57,208 nt of DNA. It comes from Clostridiales bacterium (GTDB lineage Bacteria > Bacillota > Clostridia > Lachnospirales > Lachnospiraceae). Positions 51,326 to 57,208 of this stretch are shown in pieces. The stretch spans positions 1 through 57,208 of the forward strand of contig JAAYNW010000007.1 in assembly GCA_012520655.1 (NCBI GenBank), written 5' to 3'. Each line of letters opens with the position of its first letter. The first letter of the stretch is position 1. The position numbers were made by a program, and so were the translations under genes. A model generated the notes under the pieces. The model was not told where the DNA came from. It was given only the letters and a program-made list of their open reading frames with translations, and ran no database searches.

Positions 51326-52498
51326 ATGGATATTAGCTTTGCATCGAGAATGAGAAACTTTGAGGAAGGAATTTTCCAAATATTAAATGAAAAGAAGAAT
51401 GAGTTTATAGCGGAGGGAAGAGAAGTATATAACCTTTCGGTAGGAACCCCGGACTTTAAGCCGGCCCGGCATATTATGGATGCAGTGGCACGGGCTGCGA
51501 ATAATCCGGATAATTATAAATATGCACTTTCTGATCTGCCCCGGTTGACCGAGTCGGTTATCGGGCGTTTTAAGAGACGTTATGGTGTACATCTAGAAGC
51601 CACGGAAATCATGTCGGTTTACGGTTCGCAGGAAGGCATTACCCATATAGGCTTGGCTTTATGTGATCCGGGGGATGTGGTACTGGTTCCCAATCCGGGC
51701 TATCCGATTTTTGCAATCGGTCCGTCTCTTGCCAATGCGAGACTCATCACCTACGATTTACATGAGAAGAATGAATATCTCCCGGATTTGGAAGGCATGG
51801 ATGAGAATATTAAGAGGAAAGCGAAATTTATGATTGTCTCATATCCGATGAATCCGATATGTAAGACAGCACCCAAAAGCTTTTATGAAAGGCTTATCCC
51901 TTGGGCAAAAGAAAATAATATTATAATTATTCATGATAACGCTTATTCCGATATTATTTATGACGGAAGAGAGGGGATTTCGATTCTCTCTATTCCCGGA
52001 GCGAAAGAGGTGTGTGTGGAATTCTACTCCCTATCAAAATCTTATAATTATACGGGGGCCAGAATGGGATTTCTTGTAGGAAACAAAGAAATAGTGGCTA
52101 ATTTTAAGAAGCTTCGCTCACAGATAGATTATGGAACATTTCTTCCTGTACAATACGGTGCAATCGCGGCACTGGACGGACCTGATGACATGATAAAAGA
52201 GCAATGCAGGGATTATCAGAAGCGAAGAGATGCGCTTTGTGGAGGACTGCGTTCTATTGGTTGGGATATACCCGACAGCGAAGGAACTATGTTTGCATGG
52301 GGAGCTATCCCGAATGGTTATGACGATGATACGGATTTCGTCATGGAACTCATGGAGAAATCGGGAGTGCTTTGCACCCCCGGAAGCAGCTTCGGTACGC
52401 TTGGCAGAGGACATGTAAGATTTGCTCTCACTATCCCGGTTGAAAAAATCGAGCAAGCGGTAAAAGCGATAGAACACTCAGGAATGATTAGTAGATAA
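51326..52498 (+). CDS. PLP-dependent aminotransferase, class I/II
   Basis: A 390-residue fold-type I aminotransferase with YGSQEGITHIGLALCDPGD, MIVSYPMNPICKTAP, the PLP lysine in FYSLSKSYNYTGARMGF and the C-terminal GRGHVRFALTIPVEKIEQA. The sequence is nearest to LL-diaminopimelate or Asp/Ala aminotransferase-type enzymes; substrate cannot be set from sequence alone. It follows the WYL regulator after 72 bases and is closed by a terminator at 52541. Confidence 0.9.
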   Translation: MDISFASRMRNFEEGIFQILNEKKNEFIAEGREVYNLSVGTPDFKPARHIMDAVARAANNPDNYKYALSDLPRLTESVIGRFKRRYGVHLEATEIMSVYGSQEGITHIGLALCDPGDVVLVPNPGYPIFAIGPSLANARLITYDLHEKNEYLPDLEGMDENIKRKAKFMIVSYPMNPICKTAPKSFYERLIPWAKENNIIIIHDNAYSDIIYDGREGISILSIPGAKEVCVEFYSLSKSYNYTGARMGFLVGNKEIVANFKKLRSQIDYGTFLPVQYGAIAALDGPDDMIKEQCRDYQKRRDALCGGLRSIGWDIPDSEGTMFAWGAIPNGYDDDTDFVMELMEKSGVLCTPGSSFGTLGRGHVRFALTIPVEKIEQAVKAIEHSGMISR

Positions 52499-52540
52499 AT
52501 CATACAGTATTCTCACTGATTTTACAGAGACTGGAAAAAG

Positions 52541-52576
52541 AATGGTTATTTAATACAAAATATCCATTTTTTTTTT
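52541..52576 (+). terminator. Terminator after the aminotransferase
   Basis: AATGGTTATTT (52541-52551) pairs with AAATATCCATT (52558-52568) with one T-T mismatch around a six-base loop, ending in a ten-T tract (52567-52576). Confidence 0.82.
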
Positions 52577-52600
52577 GTTAAATTTTCTCTTTGACAATCA

Positions 52601-52629
52601 TTGACACTAACAATTTATTATTCTATACT
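52601..52629 (+). promoter_or_regulatory. Sigma-A promoter for nrdD-nrdG-dut
   Basis: TTGACA at 52601-52606, a 17-base spacer and TATACT at 52624-52629; a second TTGACA lies ten bases upstream. The predicted start is near 52636, leaving a leader of about 149 bases. Confidence 0.85.
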
Positions 52630-52636
52630 ATGTATA

Positions 52637-52652
52637 CCACAAAATGTTGGAT
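52637..52652. promoter_or_regulatory. NrdR-box-like site 1
   Basis: CCACAAAATGTTGGAT matches 11 of 16 positions of the NrdR consensus (acaCwAtATaTwGtgt). Its centre is 31 bp from that of site 2, the three-turn spacing typical of paired NrdR boxes. Confidence 0.6.
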
Positions 52653-52667
52653 GTATTTACATATTTG

Positions 52668-52683
52668 TCACCATATATAGTGA
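52668..52683. promoter_or_regulatory. NrdR-box-like site 2
   Basis: TCACCATATATAGTGA is a near-perfect palindrome and matches the NrdR core very well. It lies downstream of the nrdD promoter, where a repressor would block transcription. Confidence 0.72.
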
Positions 52684-52784
52684 GAATGGATATGTGTTCG
52701 CATTGCGTGCATTCCTTTCGAGGCATACACGTTATGCGTATTTTTAACCCGGAAAAAGGGCAAGAGGATAGGAGGGCGTATAAA

Positions 52785-54968
52785 TTGAGCAAGGAGACAG
52801 TATCAAAAAACGAAATTAATTACGGTGAAGAATTCAAAATGGAGAGGAACATCAAGGTCATTAAAAAGGACGGAAGTCTTGAGGCGTTTAATGTACAGAA
52901 GGTTATTGATGCGGTAGGAAAGAGCGCATATCGAGCGCTGACAAAGTTTACGGAAGAAGAGAAAAGTCATATTTGTCAATATGTGATAAATAAGGTGGCG
53001 GATTTAAATCAGGATGAGATTCCGATTCCGATTATGCACAATATTGTAGAAAGCGCATTGGAAGAAGTAAAGCCTATTGTAGCGAAAAGCTACCGCGATT
53101 ACCGTAATTATAAGCAGGATTTTGTCCGTATGATGGACGATGTATATAAAAAGAGCCAGTCCATTATGTATGTGGGGGATAAGGAAAATGCCAATACCGA
53201 CAGCGCGTTGGTATCCACGAAGAGAAGCCTTATCTTTAATCAGTTTAATAAAGAGTTATATCAAAAGTTTTTTATGACAACGGAGGAGATCCAAGCATGT
53301 CGCGACGGTTATATTTATGTGCATGATATGTCGGCCCGCCGGGATACGATGAATTGCTGCCTCTTTGATGTGGCGAATGTTCTGACAGGCGGTTTCGAAA
53401 TGGGAAATATATGGTACAATGAGCCGAAATCGTTGGACGTAGCTTTTGACGTAATCGGAGATATCGTATTAAGCGCTGCAAGCCAGCAATATGGCGGATT
53501 TACTGTTCCGGAAGTGGACAAGATATTGGAACCCTATGCAGAAAAAACATATAAAAAGAGCTTGGATAAATATCATAGGCTCGGTATTGATAGTGAAACG
53601 GCAGAATCGGAAGCATATGCCGATGTTCTGCGCGAATTCGAACAGGGATTCCAAGGCTGGGAATATAAGTTCAATACTGTTGCGAGCAGCCGCGGCGATT
53701 ATCCGTTTATCACCGTTACGGCAGGAATCGGTACCGGACGTTTTGCGAAATTGGCGACTATCTGTATGCTAAACGTAAGACGGCGCGGACAGGGGAAAAA
53801 GGAATGCAAGAAACCGGTTCTTTTCCCGAAGATTGTATTTTTATATGATGAGAACCTGCACGGAAAAGGCAAGCCATTGGAAGATGTCTTTGAAGCGGGT
53901 GTGAAATGTTCCGCAAAAACTATGTATCCCGACTGGTTAAGCCTTACCGGAAAAGGTTATATTGCAAGTATGTATAAGCAGTATGGAAAAGTAATATCCC
54001 CTATGGGATGCCGTGCGTTTTTATCCCCTTGGTACGAGAGAGGAGGTATGCATCCTGCGGATGACAAGGATACACCTGTTTTTGTAGGGCGCTTTAATAT
54101 TGGTGCGGTTTCACTGCATTTACCGATGATTCTTGCTAAAGCAAGACAGGAGAGTAAGGATTTTTATGAGGTGCTGGATTATTATTTGAATCTGATTCGC
54201 CAGCTCCATATACGGACATATGCATACCTTGGAGAAATGAGAGCGTCCACCAATCCTTTGGCATATTGTGAAGGCGGTTTCCTCGGTGGCAACTTAAAGC
54301 TCATGGATAAGATAAAACCTGTTCTGAAATCTGCGACGGCAAGCTTCGGCATTACCGCATTTAATGAGCTACAGGAACTGTATAACGGAAAGTCTCTCGT
54401 TGAGGATGGGCAGTTTGCCCTTGAAGTTCTCGAACATATTAATAAAAGAATTAATGAATTCAAAGAAGAAGACGGACACTTGTATGCGATTTACGGTACG
54501 CCGGCAGAAAATTTATGCGGTCTGCAGGTAAAGCAGTTCCGTGCGAAATACGGAATTATTGAAGGAGTGTCGGATAGAGAGTATGTATCAAACAGTTTTC
54601 ACTGTCATGTAACCGAGGATATTACTCCTATTGAAAAACAGGATTTGGAATACCGCTTCTGGGAACTTGCGAACGGCGGTAAGATACAGTATGTGAAATA
54701 TCCCATTGATTACAATATTGAAGCTATTAAGACGTTGATAAGACGAGCTATGGATATGGGATTTTATGAAGGAGTCAATTTATCTCTTGCATACTGCGAC
54801 GACTGTGGGCATCAGGAGCTGGAGATGGATGTCTGTCCTATATGCGGAAGTAGTAATCTTACGAAGATTGACCGTATGAATGGTTATCTGTCGTATTCCC
54901 GCGTACATGGCGACACAAGACTGAATGATGCAAAAATGGCAGAAATTGCGGAAAGGAAGAGCATGTAA
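52785..54968 (+). CDS. nrdD: Anaerobic (class III) ribonucleoside-triphosphate reductase
   Basis: Glycyl-radical enzyme that makes dNTPs without oxygen. The 727-residue product starts with an ATP-cone (KVIKKDGSLEAFNVQKVIDA), which sets allosteric control. It has the central Cys-containing core DTMNCCLFDVANVL and GYIASMYKQYGKVISPMGCR. At the C-terminus are a zinc ribbon CDDCGHQELEMDVCPICGSS and the glycyl-radical segment RMNGYLSYSR (Gly at about 700). The frame extends up to 52644, but TTG at 52785 has AGGAGGG at the right spacing; an ATG at 52839 is the alternative. It is followed 2 bases later by nrdG. Confidence 0.95.
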   Translation: MSKETVSKNEINYGEEFKMERNIKVIKKDGSLEAFNVQKVIDAVGKSAYRALTKFTEEEKSHICQYVINKVADLNQDEIPIPIMHNIVESALEEVKPIVAKSYRDYRNYKQDFVRMMDDVYKKSQSIMYVGDKENANTDSALVSTKRSLIFNQFNKELYQKFFMTTEEIQACRDGYIYVHDMSARRDTMNCCLFDVANVLTGGFEMGNIWYNEPKSLDVAFDVIGDIVLSAASQQYGGFTVPEVDKILEPYAEKTYKKSLDKYHRLGIDSETAESEAYADVLREFEQGFQGWEYKFNTVASSRGDYPFITVTAGIGTGRFAKLATICMLNVRRRGQGKKECKKPVLFPKIVFLYDENLHGKGKPLEDVFEAGVKCSAKTMYPDWLSLTGKGYIASMYKQYGKVISPMGCRAFLSPWYERGGMHPADDKDTPVFVGRFNIGAVSLHLPMILAKARQESKDFYEVLDYYLNLIRQLHIRTYAYLGEMRASTNPLAYCEGGFLGGNLKLMDKIKPVLKSATASFGITAFNELQELYNGKSLVEDGQFALEVLEHINKRINEFKEEDGHLYAIYGTPAENLCGLQVKQFRAKYGIIEGVSDREYVSNSFHCHVTEDITPIEKQDLEYRFWELANGGKIQYVKYPIDYNIEAIKTLIRRAMDMGFYEGVNLSLAYCDDCGHQELEMDVCPICGSSNLTKIDRMNGYLSYSRVHGDTRLNDAKMAEIAERKSM

Positions 54969-54970
54969 TA

Positions 54971-55480
54971 ATGAGGTATCACAATATTACCAAAGACGAT
55001 ATGTTAAACGGGGACGGTCTGCGGGTTGTTTTGTGGGTGTCAGGCTGCTCTCATTGCTGCAAGGAATGTCACAATCCTATTACTTGGGACCCGGATGGCG
55101 GACTTCTCTTTGACGAAGATGCAAAGCAGGAAATTTTTGAGCAATTAGATAAATCATATATTTCCGGGATAACCTTTTCGGGAGGCGATCCTCTTCATGC
55201 GGCCAATCGTTTGGATGTACGTAATCTGATGGAGGAAATCCAAGAAAAATATCCCGATAAGACTATATGGCTTTACACAGGCGATGTGTGGGAAGACATA
55301 TTTCATTATCCGTTGCTTCAATATGTGGATGTACTTGTGGATGGAGAGTTCAAGGCCGATTTGAAGGATTCGAAGCTTTTATGGAGAGGAAGCAGCAATC
55401 AAAGAGTAATCGATGTTCAGAAATCGCTAAAGCAAACGGATCCTAAGAATCCGATTCTGCATTGCGGCAACTATTCATAG
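54971..55480 (+). CDS. nrdG: Anaerobic ribonucleotide reductase activase
   Basis: Radical SAM enzyme that installs the glycyl radical in NrdD. The 169 residues carry the CX3CX2C cluster motif in SGCSHCCKECHNP (the first Cys of SGC, then the second of HCC and the one in KEC). YHNITKDDMLNGDGLRV and FSGGDPLHAANR are also present. It lies 2 bases after nrdD, so the pair is co-translated, and dut follows after 20 bases. Confidence 0.96.
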   Translation: MRYHNITKDDMLNGDGLRVVLWVSGCSHCCKECHNPITWDPDGGLLFDEDAKQEIFEQLDKSYISGITFSGGDPLHAANRLDVRNLMEEIQEKYPDKTIWLYTGDVWEDIFHYPLLQYVDVLVDGEFKADLKDSKLLWRGSSNQRVIDVQKSLKQTDPKNPILHCGNYS

Positions 55481-55500
55481 CGGCTTGAAAGGATAAATAA

Positions 55501-55935
55501 GTGAAAACAATAAAAATAAAATATTTTACGGATAAAATTGAAAAACTAAAATATATCGAAGGAAAATCCGATTGGATTGATTTGCGTGCTGCCGAGGACG
55601 TGGACTTGAAGGCAGGAGAGTTTAAATTGATACCACTCGGAGTAGCTATGGAACTTCCTAAAGGGTATGAAGCACATATAGTTCCGAGGAGCAGTACTTT
55701 TAAAAATTTCGGCATTATTCAGACAAATCATCAGGGTGTTGTCGATTGCTCTTACTGCGGAGACAATGATCAATGGTTTATGCCGGCTTATGCGCTGAGA
55801 GACACACATATTGCTGTCAATGATAGGATTTGTCAGTTCCGAATTGTGGAAAATCAGCCGATTTTGCAGTTTGAGGAGAGGGAATCCTTGGGAAATGAGG
55901 ACAGAGGAGGCATCGGAAGCACCGGAAAACAATAG
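55501..55935 (+). CDS. dut: dUTPase (deoxyuridine 5'-triphosphate nucleotidohydrolase)
   Basis: Hydrolyses dUTP to dUMP, lowering uracil incorporation and feeding dTMP synthesis. The 144 residues hold the five trimeric-dUTPase motifs: [10 protein letters not shown] (I), [12 protein letters not shown] (II), [14 protein letters not shown] (III, with Cys-Ser in place of the usual Ser/Asp pattern), DRICQFRIV (IV) and [11 protein letters not shown] (V). Start is GTG at 55501 after GAAAGGATAAATAA. Placement in the nrdDG operon ties it to deoxynucleotide control. Confidence 0.92.
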   Translation: MKTIKIKYFTDKIEKLKYIEGKSDWIDLRAAEDVDLKAGEFKLIPLGVAMELPKGYEAHIVPRSSTFKNFGIIQTNHQGVVDCSYCGDNDQWFMPAYALRDTHIAVNDRICQFRIVENQPILQFEERESLGNEDRGGIGSTGKQ

Positions 55936-56027
55936 CTTTGAATAATTAACTCTTTCCAAGACATAATAATAATGTGAATTTATGTAAAGTACCGCACATT
56001 TTATTATGAAATGGAAGGAGTTTTTTT

Positions 56028-57208
56028 ATGGAGACAGAATCAAAGGGAACAAGAAGCGGCGGTGAACAGATTAATCAGGGAAATATGTCGGCCTCTTTAA
56101 AGGAAAATATGTCATACTTAAACGAAGAGCTCGGAATCGGAGAGAATTTCGATATCGTATACCGCGTGATACAAGTGGGAGGAAGAAATGCCTGCATATA
56201 TTTTATAGATGGTTTTTGCAAGGATGAGCTGATGCAGAAGCTGCTGCAGCTTTTTATGGCGCTGAAACCGGAAGAAATGCCGGAGGATGCTCATGAAATG
56301 TCCAAGAAAAATATACCCTATGTGGAAGTAGATTTAAAATCGGAATGGGAGCAGATTATTTATTTTATTATGTCGGGTGTATTTGCGCTTTTTATAGATG
56401 GGTATGATCAATGCCTTTTGATAGACTCAAGGACTTATCCGGCAAGAGGTGTGTCGGAACCGGATAAGGACAAGTCACTTAGAGGTTCAAAAGACGGCTT
56501 CGTGGAAACTGTCGTGTTCAATACAGCGTTGATTCGAAGGCGTATAAGGAGTACGGATCTGCGTATGGAATTATTTTCCGCCGGAGAAGCGTCTAAGACC
56601 GACATCGTTCTTTGCTATATGGCCTCCAGAGTCGATTACGATTTTTTAAATAAATTAAAAACAAAGATTCAGCATATACAGGTAGATGCGCTTACAATGA
56701 ATCAAGAAAGCCTTGCGGAATGTCTTTTTGATAAAAAGTGGTTTAATCCCTTTCCGAAGTTTAAATTTACGGAACGGCCGGATACCGCCTCCGCACAGAT
56801 ACTGGAAGGAGATATCGTTATCTTGGTAGATAATTCGCCTTCCGCGATGATTACCCCCACTTCGATATTCGATATAGTGGAGGAAGCGGATGATTATTAT
56901 TTTCCTCCGATAACGGGTTCCTACCTCCGCTTTGCACGTTTGGTTATCGCGATATTAACTTATTTTATGACACCTACATTTCTGCTGCTTATGGGGCATT
57001 CGACATGGATTCCGGAAAGCTTTCAATTTATTGCGGTAAAGGAAACTACCAATATTCCTCTCATATGGCAATTTCTTATCTTAGAGCTCGCTATTGACGG
57101 TCTGCGTTTGGCTGCAGTCAATACACCGAATATGCTAAGCACTCCGCTGAGCGTCATGGCCGCACTTGTTTTGGGGGAATTTTCCGTGAACAGCGGATGG
57201 TTTAACAG
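56028..57208 (+). CDS. SpoVAF-like spore germination protein (GerA family), 3' end outside the window
   Basis: The frame is open from ATG 56028 (site GGAAGGAG) to the right edge, 393 codons. It matches the GerA/SpoVAF spore germination family: SKDGFVETVVFNTALIRRRI, ASKTDIVLCYM, GDIVILVDNSPSAMITPTS, then FPPITGSYLRFARLVIA, the first span TYFMTPTFLLLM, and LLELAIDGLRLAAV-type C-terminal spans (here LILELAIDGLRLAAVNTP). The DDYYFPPITGSY and RRRIRSTDLR details favour SpoVAF over a GerA receptor A subunit. Upstream GAATT (55976) and CATTTTA (55997) could be part of a sporulation promoter, but I do not count this as established. Confidence 0.85.
   Translation, partial: METESKGTRSGGEQINQGNMSASLKENMSYLNEELGIGENFDIVYRVIQVGGRNACIYFIDGFCKDELMQKLLQLFMALKPEEMPEDAHEMSKKNIPYVEVDLKSEWEQIIYFIMSGVFALFIDGYDQCLLIDSRTYPARGVSEPDKDKSLRGSKDGFVETVVFNTALIRRRIRSTDLRMELFSAGEASKTDIVLCYMASRVDYDFLNKLKTKIQHIQVDALTMNQESLAECLFDKKWFNPFPKFKFTERPDTASAQILEGDIVILVDNSPSAMITPTSIFDIVEEADDYYFPPITGSYLRFARLVIAILTYFMTPTFLLLMGHSTWIPESFQFIAVKETTNIPLIWQFLILELAIDGLRLAAVNTPNMLSTPLSVMAALVLGEFSVNSGWFN

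Noticed and set aside
52644-52784. Longer N-terminus for NrdD
   Set aside because: This stretch holds the second NrdR-like box and has no family similarity; TTG 52785 has a strong RBS.
55976-56003. Sigma-G/F promoter before the SpoVAF-like gene
   Set aside because: GAATT and CATTTTA are near the expected elements, but spacing and the -10 do not fit well enough to list as a feature.
1-57208. tRNA, rRNA, CRISPR, prophage or insertion-sequence features
   Set aside because: No cloverleaf, repeat-spacer array, transposase, integrase or phage structural gene was seen on either strand.

Overview
The window is about 57 kb of chromosome from an endospore-forming, fermentative, anaerobic member of the Bacillota, most likely a Lachnospiraceae-type Clostridia. 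The signs are moderate-to-low GC, strong AGGAGG-type ribosome binding sites, consensus sigma-A promoters, an acetate kinase, an indolepyruvate:ferredoxin oxidoreductase operon, an oxygen-sensitive class III ribonucleotide reductase, spoIVA and a spoVAF-like germination gene, and a long Clostridia-type PRPP synthetase. Nearly all genes are on the + strand; the one clear exception is prs. I see no prophage, insertion sequence, CRISPR array, rRNA or tRNA gene.

Region 1 (1-25 kb) is a stretched version of the classical Bacillus order ackA / yceD-rpmF / plsX-acpP-rnc-smc-ftsY / ylxM-ffh-rpsP-khpA-rimM-trmD / rplS / lepB-rbgA-lepB-rnhB. It covers acetate formation, phospholipid initiation, dsRNA processing, chromosome condensation, protein targeting, ribosome maturation and secretion. 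Two blocks interrupt it: ilvA-yitT-GH25 lysozyme-araC between ftsY and ylxM, and iorA-iorB-paaK-ACT between trmD and rplS. trmD is unusual, being fused in frame to a complete-looking GNAT acetyltransferase.

Region 2 (25-40 kb) holds FliK-like and FlhB-C-terminus-like orphans (ylqG/ylqH positions), yraN, pgeF and a two-component system with a large extracytoplasmic sensor. Then come prs (minus strand), a PDZ/radical-SAM-like DUF512 protein next to der, plsY, gpsA, and a MoxR-VWA pair.

Region 3 (40-57 kb) holds an AGCS amino-acid:cation symporter, then tyrS behind a T-box riboswitch with a UAC specifier, and spoIVA with a sigma-E-like promoter embedded in the tyrS terminator hairpin. A nucleoside-salvage cluster (punA, cdd, mtaD-like amidohydrolase) follows, then an MBL-fold protein coupled to a membrane-anchored MutS-like ATPase, RNase HI, a WYL regulator and an aminotransferase. 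The window ends with an nrdD-nrdG-dut deoxynucleotide operon behind a pair of NrdR-box-like sites, and the start of a spoVAF-like gene.

Most of the window is core genome. The points most worth a second look are the TrmD-GNAT fusion, the tyrS/spoIVA promoter-terminator-RBS overlap, the two hairpins between the T-box terminator and tyrS, the overlapping divergent prs/DUF512 promoters, the membrane-anchored MutS homologue and the flagellar-export orphans. I found no clearly novel defence or mobile system.
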